Shown here: positions 1 through 7,841 of the stretch, one piece after another
How the letters are laid out: the number at the start of each line of letters is the position of its first letter
Position numbering within the stretch: the first letter of the stretch is position 1
Source: Candidatus Moranbacteria bacterium UBA2282
GTDB taxonomy: Bacteria > Patescibacteriota > Minisyncoccia > Moranbacterales > UBA2206
Direction: 5' to 3'
DNA: 33,121 nt
Assembly (NCBI GenBank): GCA_002345745.1
Contig: DDWQ01000010.1
Span: 495 to 33,615 of the forward strand
Position numbers and translations under genes: made by a program
Notes under the pieces: model-generated
What the model was told of the DNA's origin: nothing
Database searches by the model: none
The model's input: only the letters and a program-made list of their open reading frames with translations

Positions 1-683
1 CAAATGCCTTCGCCTTTGGTGTTCCGTATGATATCAACGCATTTCACTGCTACACCATACGTTCCATTGATCTCTGACTGTCTCTAGATATACCGTTTCG
101 AATGCAGTTTTCGAGTTGAGCTCGAAGATTTGACATCCGACTAATATATCCGCCTACATGCTCTTTACGCCCAATAAATCCGGATAACGCTTGAGGCCTC
201 TGTATTACCGCTACTGCTGGCACAGAGTTAGTAGCCTCTTATTCCTTAGGTACCGTCATTGCATTCTTCCCTAAGAAAAGCGGTTTACGACCCGAGGGCC
301 TTCTTCCCGCACGCGGCGTCGCTCGTTCACCCTTTCGGGCATTGACGAATATTCTCGACTGCAGCCTCCCGTAGGAGTTTGGGCAGTGTCTCAGTCCCAA
401 TGTTGGGGGCCGTGCTCTCACACCCCCTACCCGTCATAGCCTTGGTAGTCCATTACACTACCAACAAGCTGATAGGACACAGGCTCCTCCTGAAGCGATA
501 AATCTTTACTCCGTAGAGACTATCGTGTATTATCACGGATTTCTCCGAGTTATTCACGACTTCAGGGCAGATTCCTATGTATTACTAACCCGTTTGCCGT
601 GCCGACCTAAGTCGGCACTCGACTTGCATGCCTTATCCACGCCGCCAGCGTTCATCCTGAGCTAGGATCAAACTCTCATAATA
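1..683 (-). rRNA. rrs: 16S ribosomal RNA, 5' part (cut by window edge)
   Basis: The minus strand reads as the first ~680 nt of a 16S rRNA. The 5' end is set by placing AGAGTTTG (676-669) at E. coli position 8. The 338 region (CCTACGGGAGGCTGCAG) is intact. The 27F site reads CCTAGCTCAG, one change from the usual CCTGGCTCAG. The 515F site (223-205) reads GTGCCAGCAGTAGCGGTAA, two changes from the usual GCAGCCGCGG. The partner bases of the 530 pseudoknot (233-231, TAC instead of GGC) change in a matching way, so the molecule looks functional. Primer-site divergence of this kind is typical of Candidate Phyla Radiation bacteria. The gene runs out of the window at position 1, near E. coli position 730. 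No intron or insertion is seen in the part present. Confidence 0.98.
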
Positions 684-1131
684 AAATTATAAACTCAATA
701 AAGAATTTATAACTACCTGGTATCTAATGAATCCAGGAATTTGTTTTTAGTGTCTTGCGACTCTAAAAGTTTACCACGTGGTTCAACCTAAGTTGAACTT
801 TACGTGGTTTTTAGCTCTTATCAAACCACCCGAAGGTGATAAGAAAGGACTAATCACAAAAAATTGCGATTTATTTACTACATTCTGACAGAGCTACTAA
901 TTCTATCAAATGTAGATTCTGAACATATACATGTATATTCAATTTTTAAGGAAGCTATTTTTTGACTCACCTGCCGGTGGGAACAAAAAACACAGCGGTA
1001 AAAACATTGGTCAATATTTTTATTGCTGTATTTTCTTTCACCCGAATTTATAGATTTTTGACTATTATTCGTTTCCCCGTTTTGTTGTTAAATTTTTATA
1101 ACTAGCTAGATTAAATTTCTAGTACTTATGC
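684..1131 (-). other. 16S rRNA leader, gene-free, with three hairpins
   Basis: This stretch between the rRNA promoters and 16S has no credible gene. On the minus strand it holds three hairpins. At 817-843 a CTTATCA/TGATAAG stem surrounds CACC-TTCG-GGTG, a UUCG tetraloop. At 773-808 the two-part stem is ACCACGT/ACGTGGT plus GTTCAAC/GTTGAAC. At 716-737 a CCTGG/CCAGG stem lies about 30 nt before 16S. Positions near a 16S 5' end suggest RNA folding or processing signals. The 3' partner of any processing stem is outside the window. I see no clear boxA. Confidence 0.6.
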
Positions 1132-1160
1132 AGTTTAGCAAGGACTAAAAAACTTGTCAA
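1132..1160 (-). promoter_or_regulatory. rRNA promoter P2
   Basis: On the minus strand a perfect -35 TTGACA (1160-1155) is followed by a 17-nt spacer and a -10 TAAACT (1137-1132), with TGC directly before the -10 (extended -10). Predicted start is near 1125, giving a leader of about 440 nt to 16S. It is the inner of two tandem promoters. Confidence 0.65.
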
Positions 1161-1210
1161 CCCCTCGCTATTTTTGCCCTGTTGATAACTTTTTTGAATG
1201 TCCTTTAGAC

Positions 1211-1239
1211 AGTATACATGGTAAATAGCAAGAGGTCAA
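1211..1239 (-). promoter_or_regulatory. rRNA promoter P1
   Basis: On the minus strand -35 TTGACC (1239-1234), a 17-nt spacer and -10 TATACT (1216-1211). Predicted start is near 1204. It lies about 79 bp upstream of P2, the tandem layout usual for rRNA operons. Confidence 0.65.
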
Positions 1240-1313
1240 CTGTTGCAGATTATAGTCCTAAAATCAGTATCAGAAAGACTTTAATATTAAATTAATTATC
1301 TAACTCTTATTTA

Positions 1314-2060
1314 TTAGTTATCTTTAAAGATGCCCATGCTAACACCATCTTCTGGACTATCAATAGAATGACTGTTGCCATATCTGCCTTTTTCTAGTTC
1401 CTGAACTGTTTCACCACCCGATCTTACACCAGGAAAAATCTTTTTGTGCTCCTGATTAACTCCAGCATCTTCCGACACCATTAGCCCGCCATTTAGCTCT
1501 GGACTCATACCCTTTGGCACACTCACTACCTCAAGCTCTCCTAGGCTATCTTGTGCTGCATTAGAATTAGATTCATTGACTATATTTTCATCTGACATCT
1601 GCACAGTTTCCATTGATCCAATCTCATCAGCCAAAGCTTCTTGCACGACTCCAGTGCCCAATACTAAAATCATCACGGAAGCAGCAATCATAACAGCCTC
1701 GCGAGGAGATTTTTTAGAAGCCCAGAATATAATTCCTCCACCATGTTGATTGAGATTGTCGGCTGTCCATATAGCCCCTTTCTTAACCTCATCGGAGATT
1801 CTTTCGATGGTTTTTGTTACGATATCCCTAGCATCTTCCGGCGTAATAGTTTTATACAGAGACATCATTTCTTCTGCGCTGATGCCCATGATTTTTTCTA
1901 TCTTGTCTAATTCCATTTCTACTTGTTCAGCCTTTTTAAACAAATCTTCTCTCTCATTTAGTTTTGCTGTGTTTTCTATTTTATTATTGATATTCTCAAG
2001 ACCCTGCGTGTTTCTTTTTAGATCTCTTGTTGCAACCATTTTCTTCATTATTTCAAACAT
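1314..2060 (-). CDS. hypothetical protein with one membrane segment
   Basis: A 248-aa protein I do not recognise. Residues 1-110 are rich in charged residues and probably helical or coiled. One hydrophobic segment at about 121-143 (starting EAVMIAASVMILVLGTG) is followed by a polar, low-complexity tail of about 105 residues. The segment ends in EALADE, which looks like a signal-peptidase AxA site, although it lies unusually deep in the chain. Topology is therefore either a single-pass membrane protein with a cytoplasmic N-terminal half, or a cleaved one. It has its own promoter at 2094-2102 and starts after the serS terminator, so it is monocistronic. It ends about 75 bp before rRNA promoter P1. 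Confidence 0.8.
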   Translation of the reverse strand: MFEIMKKMVATRDLKRNTQGLENINNKIENTAKLNEREDLFKKAEQVEMELDKIEKIMGISAEEMMSLYKTITPEDARDIVTKTIERISDEVKKGAIWTADNLNQHGGGIIFWASKKSPREAVMIAASVMILVLGTGVVQEALADEIGSMETVQMSDENIVNESNSNAAQDSLGELEVVSVPKGMSPELNGGLMVSEDAGVNQEHKKIFPGVRSGGETVQELEKGRYGNSHSIDSPEDGVSMGIFKDN

Positions 2061-2093
2061 AGAATTTATTTTTTGGTATTATTTATTGTTTAT

Positions 2094-2102
2094 ATTATAC
2101 CA
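2094..2102 (-). promoter_or_regulatory. extended -10 promoter of the 248-aa gene
   Basis: The minus strand reads TGG-TATAAT (2102-2094), a perfect -10 with TGn extension and no good -35. Predicted start is near 2087, about 27 nt before the ATG. It lies just downstream of the serS terminator. Confidence 0.55.
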
Positions 2103-2121
2103 CAAAATTTTTCTTTGTAGA

Positions 2122-2149
2122 AAAAAGCTCTTTTTTACAAGAGCTTTTT
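2122..2149 (-). terminator. intrinsic terminator of serS
   Basis: Hairpin with an 11-bp stem AAAAAGCTCTT / AAGAGCTTTTT and a 6-nt loop; the 3' arm ends in a T run on the minus strand. It begins 5 nt after the serS stop. The A/T-rich ends would also let it work on the other strand. Confidence 0.85.
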
Positions 2150-2154
2150 GTAGT

Positions 2155-3429
2155 TTATTTTTTTCTTATTTCATCCATCGCCACGGGCATAAACTTTTTC
2201 AGCACTTCGGGAATTTTCACACTGCCGTCAGCTTGTTGGTAGTTTTCGAGAATGGCAATCAAAGCTCTGGTAATTGCCACAGCTGTGCCGTTCAACATAT
2301 ACACAAAATTATTTTCACCAGCTTTATTTTTGTATTTTATATTCAAGCCTCGTGCTTGGTAGTCAGTGCAATTTGAGGTTGAAGTTATCTCAGCCCAATC
2401 ACCCATTAAACCATCTTTATTTGGCTTGCCAGGCATCCAAGCTTCCAGGTCAAATGTTCTAACGGCTGGACCACCCAAATCAGCAGTGCAATGATCAACA
2501 ACTCTGAAAGGAATTTTCAAGCCTTCAAAAATTTCTCTTTCAATTGCCAATAATTCTGCATGAGCCTCCTCCGCCTTTTCCGGAGTTACATATTGAAACA
2601 TTTCAATTTTTGTAAACTGATGTACACGAAAAATTCCTTTAGAAAATTTGGAATAAGCTCCGGCTTCCGTTCTGAAACAATGTGATACAGCTACATATTT
2701 TTTCGGCAATTCTGCTTCACTCAAAACTTCGTTCATATGCAATCCACCCATCACAATCTCCGCTGTGCCAATCAAACATAGGTCGCTATTTTCTATATTA
2801 TAAACTTGGGTTGATTCCCCGCGCGGATTAAATCCCAAGCCTTCCAAAACTTCCTTCTTGGCAACATCTGGAGTGATGAATGGTGTGAAGTTATGACCAA
2901 TAACGACATTCAGCGCATAATTAATTAACGCCATTTCCATCAAGGCTAACTCATTTTTTAAATAGTAGAACTTTGCTCCGCTGACTTTGGTCGCTCTATC
3001 AAAATCAATCAAATCAAGTCTTTCTGCAATTTCAACATGGTCACTTGGCTCAAAGTCAAATTCCGTTGGCTCACCAAAAATATCCAAAACCGGATTATCA
3101 TTTTCATCCGCACTCACGCGCACATCCGGATGCGTCATATTTGGAACTTTTAAAAGCAATGTTCGTAATTCCTCTTCAACTGTTCGTTTTTTTTCTTCTA
3201 AAATTTTTATCTCATCTCCGATATTTTTCATCTCTTCAATCTGCTCTACAGTTGGTTTTGTTTTTGAACCAACATTTCTTTTCGCCCGCAACTCGTCAAT
3301 CGTTGTTTGTGATTGTCTCTTTTCTTCATCAACTTCAAGTAGATGATTTATATCAACATCCACCAATCTATTTTTACAGTTTTCCTGCACTGCCTCTGCA
3401 TTTTCCCGAATAAATTTAATATCCAACAT
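2155..3429 (-). CDS. serS: seryl-tRNA synthetase
   Basis: Class II aminoacyl-tRNA synthetase of 424 aa, the normal length. It charges tRNA-Ser (and tRNA-Sec where present) with serine in the cytoplasm. Residues 1-100 form the N-terminal antiparallel coiled-coil arm that grips the tRNA long arm; the start MLDIKFIRENAEAVQ is the usual one. The catalytic core follows, with motif 2 seen as FRTEAGAYSKFSKGIFRVHQF and motif 3 near the C-terminus in NGTAVAITRALIAILENYQ. The gene is complete. It ends 5 nt before a strong terminator and starts 55 nt after the PAP2 stop, so it may be read with the upstream phosphohydrolase cluster or from a weak promoter (TATAAA) in the gap. Confidence 0.98.
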   Translation of the reverse strand: MLDIKFIRENAEAVQENCKNRLVDVDINHLLEVDEEKRQSQTTIDELRAKRNVGSKTKPTVEQIEEMKNIGDEIKILEEKKRTVEEELRTLLLKVPNMTHPDVRVSADENDNPVLDIFGEPTEFDFEPSDHVEIAERLDLIDFDRATKVSGAKFYYLKNELALMEMALINYALNVVIGHNFTPFITPDVAKKEVLEGLGFNPRGESTQVYNIENSDLCLIGTAEIVMGGLHMNEVLSEAELPKKYVAVSHCFRTEAGAYSKFSKGIFRVHQFTKIEMFQYVTPEKAEEAHAELLAIEREIFEGLKIPFRVVDHCTADLGGPAVRTFDLEAWMPGKPNKDGLMGDWAEITSTSNCTDYQARGLNIKYKNKAGENNFVYMLNGTAVAITRALIAILENYQQADGSVKIPEVLKKFMPVAMDEIRKK

Positions 3430-3484
3430 AAATGTATGTAAAAAAGTTAATTTTTATTTATACTGCCAGTCTATACTATTTTTC

Positions 3485-4021
3485 CTAAAAAATAAAGCTG
3501 ACCAGCGATTGGGCGTACATAATCCCAATTATTCCATATGCCACCCCCAAAACAGCCCCAGCCAGCACATCACTAGGATAATGCATACCATTGTGCAATC
3601 GTGCAAAAGTTATTAGCAAACCAAATAATATAATGCCAGGCCAAGCAATCGGATAAAAATTCACAAGAACAGTTAGTGCTGCCACATTTGCCGAAACATG
3701 ACTGGAGGGAAAAGATGAATCATTGTGTTCTCTGCCAATTGGAAAAATTTCTTGCGAATATGCAATATATGGTCGAGTTTTTTCGAAATATTTCAATAGC
3801 AAATATTTAAACACGCCTTCGCTAATCAAAAAATGTAATCCAGCGGCAATGACTAGAGCTGTAGCGATATTTTTTCCATTTTCTGCAAAGAAAAAAATAA
3901 GAATCGTAAACAGCGTCCAAAAAATTGCAAGGTACATTATCCGACTGACAAAATCTGTCACGCCGTCAATTGCCGTCCCTCGCCCCAACCGATTAAAAAA
4001 TTTTACGATTTTTAGTTCCAT
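3485..4021 (-). CDS. PAP2-family membrane phosphatase
   Basis: A 178-aa protein of the PAP2 / undecaprenyl-pyrophosphate phosphatase (BcrC-like) superfamily. The three phosphatase signatures are present in order: KYFEKTRP (KX6RP), SSFPSSHVS (PSGH type, with Ser for Gly), and ARLHNGMHYPSDV (RX5HX3D). The rest is hydrophobic, with about five or six membrane helices. Family members remove phosphate from lipid phosphates at the membrane. Recycling of the undecaprenyl carrier for peptidoglycan is the most likely job, but phosphatidate phosphatase cannot be excluded. The start codon overlaps the end of the MazG-like gene by 10 nt, so the two are translationally coupled. It is last in the phosphohydrolase run. 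Confidence 0.88.
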   Translation of the reverse strand: MELKIVKFFNRLGRGTAIDGVTDFVSRIMYLAIFWTLFTILIFFFAENGKNIATALVIAAGLHFLISEGVFKYLLLKYFEKTRPYIAYSQEIFPIGREHNDSSFPSSHVSANVAALTVLVNFYPIAWPGIILFGLLITFARLHNGMHYPSDVLAGAVLGVAYGIIGIMYAQSLVSFIF

Positions 4022-4341
4022 ACTCTTGTTTTATTTTTTTCTTCTTTATCTCTAAATGCTTGCTCAAGATCTATATCTAAATAATTACAGATATCTAATA
4101 GATATATCAAAACATCAGCTGCCTCTTCAGCAACATGAAAATTTTCTGAATTCTTATCCGATTTAATATTCTGTGTCTTTCTCGCGGCTTTCGCCAACTC
4201 ACCACATTCCTCAAGAAGCAACATAAAAAGTTCAGGCACTGTTTCTTTATCAAAACCTCTAATCTTTATCATTTCCGCCACATACCCCTGGAAGTCTCTC
4301 AAGGTTGGATTGCTATTTAATTCCAATTTATTATTTTTCAT
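4012..4341 (-). CDS. MazG-like nucleotide pyrophosphohydrolase
   Basis: A 109-aa, single-domain, all-alpha NTP pyrophosphohydrolase. The metal-binding pattern typical of the family is visible: LLLEECGELAKAARK (EExxE) followed by EEAADVLIYLLDI (ExxD). Such proteins cut (d)NTPs to (d)NMP and pyrophosphate and clear abnormal or excess nucleotides. Length fits the short dimeric or tetrameric MazG-like group rather than two-domain MazG. It starts 27 nt after maf ends and overlaps the PAP2 gene by 10 nt, so it sits inside the housecleaning cluster. Confidence 0.88.
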   Translation of the reverse strand: MKNNKLELNSNPTLRDFQGYVAEMIKIRGFDKETVPELFMLLLEECGELAKAARKTQNIKSDKNSENFHVAEEAADVLIYLLDICNYLDIDLEQAFRDKEEKNKTRVWN

Positions 4342-4368
4342 AAATATTTTTTTGAACTTATACTTTAT

Positions 4369-4950
4369 TTATAATCTAAGTGCATCCACGCCCATCTTCA
4401 ATAAATTTACATAAACTTTATTCAGTGGCAACCCAATGACAGAATAGAAATCGCCATTAATACTTTCAATCAATATCGCCGCTCTTTCCATTAAGCCATA
4501 AGAACCTGCTCTTGTCATTGGTTCTCCCGTGGCGATATAATTATCAATTTCCGCTTCGGATAAGTCTCTAAATTTTACCGAAGCCATCCCTACATCGTTG
4601 ATTATAACATTATTTCGGGTATCAATAATAGCAAAACCAGTCACCACCTCATGCTCCTTGCCCGAAAAATTGCGTAGCACCTCCCGAGCATCCTGCTCAT
4701 TTTTCGGCTTTCCAATAAATTTATCCTTAAAGATAACGAAGGTATCCGCTCCGATAATGATTGCGTCATCATAATGCTTGGCAACATCACGCGCTTTATT
4801 TAGCGCTAGGAACTTGACCAGCTCATGCGGGTCACTCAAAGCCTGCATATCCTCTTCGTAGTCACTTTCATGGATATCAAACTTAAGACCAATCTGTTCT
4901 AATAAACATTTTCTTCTTGGTGATTTTGAAGCTAAGACAATTTTTCTCAT
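4369..4950 (-). CDS. maf: Maf-family nucleoside triphosphate pyrophosphatase
   Basis: A 193-aa Maf/YhdE/YceF protein, the normal length. The N-terminus MRKIVLASKSPRRKCLL carries the S-x-SPRR nucleotide-binding motif. Also visible are the conserved IGADTFV, GKP and TGFAIID stretches and the late SINGDFYSVIGLP. Family members hydrolyse dTTP/UTP or modified nucleotides to the monophosphate and are thought to keep non-canonical nucleotides out of DNA and RNA. Which substrate this one prefers cannot be read from sequence. It lies between the HD and MazG-like genes with gaps of 20 and 27 nt. Confidence 0.95.
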   Translation of the reverse strand: MRKIVLASKSPRRKCLLEQIGLKFDIHESDYEEDMQALSDPHELVKFLALNKARDVAKHYDDAIIIGADTFVIFKDKFIGKPKNEQDAREVLRNFSGKEHEVVTGFAIIDTRNNVIINDVGMASVKFRDLSEAEIDNYIATGEPMTRAGSYGLMERAAILIESINGDFYSVIGLPLNKVYVNLLKMGVDALRL

Positions 4951-4970
4951 ATATCTAAAATTTTATCTTT

Positions 4971-5633
4971 TTAAATAATCCCCTTAATTTCCTGTTCAAA
5001 TCTAGCAAAAAACTCTTTCATATACAAATGCCGCTCTTGGGCGATTCTTTTTCCTTCTTTAGTTGCAATCTTATTTTTTACATACTTAAGTTTTATTTCA
5101 TATTCCAAAAGAGCACTGTCCTCATTAGTATAAGAATGATCCTTGTTCAATTTCGCTAATTTTTTTTCATTTCCAGTATAAAGACAATTTGACCCAGCAC
5201 CTCCTGCAAAAAGAAAATCTCGTGCAATCCCGATTGCTCCGATGGAGTCTAATTTGTCAGCATCAAAAATTATTTTCGCTTCCAATGTCTCCGGTTGATT
5301 ATTCTTTCTCCAACGATGCGTTTCAATGCAATGGATAATGTTTTCAATTTGAGATTCTTCCATTCCATATTTCTCTAAAATTTTTCTAGCTATTTTTGCT
5401 CCCTCCTCAGCATGGCAAAGCCTTCCTTTGCATTTCATTTCTTCCTTCCTTCCAATGTCATGCAAAAAAGCCGCTAATTCCAAAACAAACAAATCAGCCT
5501 GTTCTTTTTTGCCAATGTGTAGTGCCAACGCTCGCACTCGTTCCACATGTGTCCAATCATGGCAACCACTGGCGCCAACAAAAAACTCTTGCGCCTCTTC
5601 CTTAATTTTAGCAATGGTTTCTTTTTTATTCAT
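4971..5633 (-). CDS. HD-domain phosphohydrolase
   Basis: A 220-aa HD-superfamily metal-dependent phosphohydrolase. Visible ligands are H in CHDWTHVERVR, the HD pair in AAFLHDIGRKE, a further H in IIHCIETHRWR, and D in IIFDADKLDSIG. This is the YedJ/YpgQ-like layout, whose studied members act on nucleotides or nucleoside di- and triphosphates; the substrate here is unknown. The ATG comes 1 nt after the TGA stop of the NUDIX gene, which indicates coupling. Confidence 0.9.
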   Translation of the reverse strand: MNKKETIAKIKEEAQEFFVGASGCHDWTHVERVRALALHIGKKEQADLFVLELAAFLHDIGRKEEMKCKGRLCHAEEGAKIARKILEKYGMEESQIENIIHCIETHRWRKNNQPETLEAKIIFDADKLDSIGAIGIARDFLFAGGAGSNCLYTGNEKKLAKLNKDHSYTNEDSALLEYEIKLKYVKNKIATKEGKRIAQERHLYMKEFFARFEQEIKGII

Positions 5634-5634
5634 T

Positions 5635-6162
5635 TCACTTTATTCTTAATTTATACATAGTCCAGGATGCCAAAAAATGACAATTGGCTATTTCTCCGTT
5701 TCTTATCATAGCATCAATTTCATCTTCGCTCTTCCAAAATAACTCAATATCCTCCTCCTTATCTCCCTCTAGAAATTTTTCTTCTAATTCCGTCGCCAGG
5801 AATACATACATTTTTGATTGACTCCTTCGATTGTTCACCAAATAATTTCCTAACAGCTCCAATTTGCCAGCCCTTAATTTAGCTTCTTCCATCAATTCTC
5901 GATTCGCTCCGATCTTAATCTCCTCTCCCAAAGGAACTTCACCGCCACAAAATTGATACAACCATTCTCCAACAGGATGGGAATATTCCCTTCCAATCAA
6001 TATCTTTCCATCATCTCCTTTTGCAATCACACTAGCTGCATTGGCAGTATATTTGAATTTCAAATAATCAGTCTTTGTCCCGTCAGGCAACAAAACAATA
6101 TCCTCAATTAGTGTGAGTCTAGGATGCTTAAAAATTTCGCTGGAAGACAATATTTTCCACAT
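5635..6162 (-). CDS. NUDIX hydrolase, ADP-ribose pyrophosphatase-like
   Basis: The Nudix box is clear: GGEVPLGEEIKIGANRELME followed by E (GX5EX7REUXEE). The leading VIAKGDDGKILIGREYSHPVGEWLYQ-type stretch is like ADP-ribose or nucleotide-sugar pyrophosphatases. I start at MWKILSS (175 aa) because family members begin close to this; an ATG at 6189 adds nine residues (MYFKKKYKI) and would abut the previous stop at 6190. Neither start has a good ribosome site. The gene ends in TGA, which shows that TGA is a stop here and argues against the TGA-glycine code of some related phyla. Confidence 0.9.
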   Translation of the reverse strand: MWKILSSSEIFKHPRLTLIEDIVLLPDGTKTDYLKFKYTANAASVIAKGDDGKILIGREYSHPVGEWLYQFCGGEVPLGEEIKIGANRELMEEAKLRAGKLELLGNYLVNNRRSQSKMYVFLATELEEKFLEGDKEEDIELFWKSEDEIDAMIRNGEIANCHFLASWTMYKLRIK

Positions 6163-6189
6163 AATCTTATACTTTTTTTTAAAATACAT

Positions 6190-6603
6190 TTATACGGTTG
6201 CCAAAAATTCATCCATATTTTTATAGCGCTCCTCAAAAACAAGGTATAGTGTTTCGGGTTTTTCCGGTTCTCCAATCAAAATCAAAGACTTTCCCAAACC
6301 AAAGGCTATCCCAGCTTCCATATGTGCCGAAGTTCCTGCGGGCAAAAGCAAAATCACCTTTTCAGCGTTTTTTAATCCCTCCAAATCTTCCTCAAATACT
6401 TTTTTAAAATATGCATCATTATAAAAATCTTGCACAGATTCAAGCGCCTTCATCTGCTCTTCTGGATGAGCATCCGCGTTATTTGGATCAGCAGGAAGAC
6501 TGCAAAAATTATAACAAGTTTTACCCTTTTGCGATAATTTTTCTATCAACAACTCACATTGCTCTTTATTTCTAAATCTTGATATTAATGTATAATCTGT
6601 CAT
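6190..6603 (-). CDS. nucleoside 2-deoxyribosyltransferase-like protein
   Basis: A 137-aa protein with a small Rossmann-like fold. The stretch VILLLPAGTSAHMEAGIAFG followed by LGKSLILIGEPE matches the layout of nucleoside 2-deoxyribosyltransferase-like proteins (a strand, then a helix with a catalytic-type Glu preceding GIAFGLGK). Those enzymes swap or remove bases on 2'-deoxynucleosides and their monophosphates. Assignment is by this one motif, so the exact reaction is open. The context fits nucleotide sanitation: it is followed at once by the NUDIX gene. Confidence 0.7.
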   Translation of the reverse strand: MTDYTLISRFRNKEQCELLIEKLSQKGKTCYNFCSLPADPNNADAHPEEQMKALESVQDFYNDAYFKKVFEEDLEGLKNAEKVILLLPAGTSAHMEAGIAFGLGKSLILIGEPEKPETLYLVFEERYKNMDEFLATV

Positions 6604-6616
6604 ATAGTTGAGTATT

Positions 6617-6979
6617 TTATTTTTTAACTTTCTTTGTCATTTTACAACCTTTTACAAAAACTTTTTTAGCAGTCTCAAAAATTTCTACCACTTTATATTT
6701 CCCCTTGGTAGACACTTCGCCATCTTGCATGAAATGTGTGACTTCTACTAATTGCACATTCGCAACTGGTTGTGAAAAAGCTCCGCCTTTCGTGCTAGTT
6801 TCGATTAAGGAAATTTCACCTTCAAACCAATAAATGCGTTGTTCTTTTTTGAAAAAATTATAAACCTTTCCAATTTTCAGTTTTTTCGGAATACACTCTT
6901 CCAATTTTCTTTTGCCTTTTTCATACTCCGCGATATCTCGCAATGCTAAATCTGGATTGAATTCAACTTTGATGCCCAT
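6617..6979 (-). CDS. hypothetical protein, 120 aa
   Basis: Not recognised. The protein is soluble-looking and mixed alpha/beta, with many beta-type stretches (RIYWFEGEISLIET, PVANVQLVEVTHFMQ, YKVVEIFE) and a lysine-rich C-terminus (CKMTKKVKK). It has no membrane segment and no clear catalytic motif. It follows the 76-aa Cys-rich protein by 4 nt and precedes the deoxyribosyltransferase-like gene by 13 nt, so it belongs to the same transcript. Confidence 0.75.
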   Translation of the reverse strand: MGIKVEFNPDLALRDIAEYEKGKRKLEECIPKKLKIGKVYNFFKKEQRIYWFEGEISLIETSTKGGAFSQPVANVQLVEVTHFMQDGEVSTKGKYKVVEIFETAKKVFVKGCKMTKKVKK

Positions 6980-6983
6980 AGAA

Positions 6984-7214
6984 TTATTTTAAGAAATTAT
7001 TTTTTAATTTTGTAATATCTGTCTTTTTCTCAACCAAAATTCCACTATGCAATTTATAAAGCAGTGGCACAACTCCACAATCCTTGCATTTTCCCCAACC
7101 ACATCCTTTTTTGTCTTTTGAAAGTTGTTTGCACAAAAAAACTTCACGGTCAAAAACCGCTTTTGTAATCACATTTTTCTTCAAGCCCGTTGTGCAAGTT
7201 ATTTCTTTTTTCAT
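6984..7214 (-). CDS. small cysteine-rich hypothetical protein, 76 aa
   Basis: Not recognised. The core CKQLSKDKKGCGWGKCKDC has four cysteines (C-x9-C-x4-C-x2-C), a spacing that could hold zinc or a small metal cluster; a fifth Cys is near the N-terminus (EITCTTG). It is basic overall and may bind nucleic acid. It lies 4 nt after the CYTH gene and 4 nt before the 120-aa gene, so it is part of the same operon. Confidence 0.7.
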   Translation of the reverse strand: MKKEITCTTGLKKNVITKAVFDREVFLCKQLSKDKKGCGWGKCKDCGVVPLLYKLHSGILVEKKTDITKLKNNFLK

Positions 7215-7218
7215 AGTT

Positions 7219-7809
7219 TTATTTTATAAATGGATTTTTCATTTTAAATGTTAATTTCGGTATTTCTCTACCCAACAGATTATTTATTGTTTTAGCCGAC
7301 ATATTATATTTTTTTGCATATATTTTATCTGCGGTACAAAAAAGTGCACTGTCATAATCAAACCCCAGTTTTTCTGAGACATTCCTAACTGCATCTTCTG
7401 ATTGTCCCTCAATCTCAACAAACGGTTCCAAAAATGGCCACTCATCAATCATAATTTCAACACCATCCAATTCCCAGATTTCTCTTTTTGTTTCTTGATA
7501 TGATTTTTCTGTGCATCCAATGGACTTCAAAAAATTCACTGCCTCATCAAAATTATTAACCGTCAGGATTATTTCTTTTTGATCTTCAATATTTTCTCCA
7601 TTAACAACCTTGAGTGTCATGGTTATTTTGTCCCCTTCATCTCTCACTCGTAAAAATCCACCTGGAATTTCATTGCCAGTAGGAAGAAAAAATGGGATTC
7701 TTTTCTGCAAAAATTCCGGACGAACCAAAGTAGCACCAACATTTTTTAATTTTTCGCGAATTTCATCCTTATCAATATTCGGAAATGTCGCCTCGTATTC
7801 AATTTTCAT
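7219..7809 (-). CDS. CYTH-domain protein (CyaB / triphosphate tunnel family)
   Basis: The N-terminus MKIEYEATFPNIDKDEI begins the CYTH fold; the first metal motif is ExExT rather than the usual ExExK. Further features are LRVRDEGDKITMTLK, KREIWELDGVEIMIDEWPF and LEPFVEIEGQSED. This pattern is like class IV adenylate cyclase (CyaB) and archaeal-type CYTH proteins. The family acts on triphosphates in a beta-tunnel. I start at 7809 (196 aa), where the conserved fold begins; a TTG at 7842 would add 11 residues but overlaps a hairpin. It is first in the nucleotide-enzyme cluster, after a conspicuous inverted repeat (7842-7871). Confidence 0.88.
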   Translation of the reverse strand: MKIEYEATFPNIDKDEIREKLKNVGATLVRPEFLQKRIPFFLPTGNEIPGGFLRVRDEGDKITMTLKVVNGENIEDQKEIILTVNNFDEAVNFLKSIGCTEKSYQETKREIWELDGVEIMIDEWPFLEPFVEIEGQSEDAVRNVSEKLGFDYDSALFCTADKIYAKKYNMSAKTINNLLGREIPKLTFKMKNPFIK

Positions 7810-7841
7810 ACAATTATTTATATTATTCTTTACTTTTTTCA

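Noticed and set aside
239..421. 60-codon plus/minus-strand frame inside the rRNA
   Set aside because: It lies wholly within clear 16S rRNA sequence, so it is not a protein gene.
1750..2376. Long plus-strand frame opposite the 248-aa gene and serS
   Set aside because: It is antisense to serS, spans the serS terminator and has no protein-like composition. All other plus-strand frames in the window are similar shadows.
5635..5637. Reassigned TGA (glycine) code as in Gracilibacteria-type genomes
   Set aside because: TGA ends the NUDIX gene right before the HD gene start, and tryptophan is read from TGG; the standard bacterial code fits.
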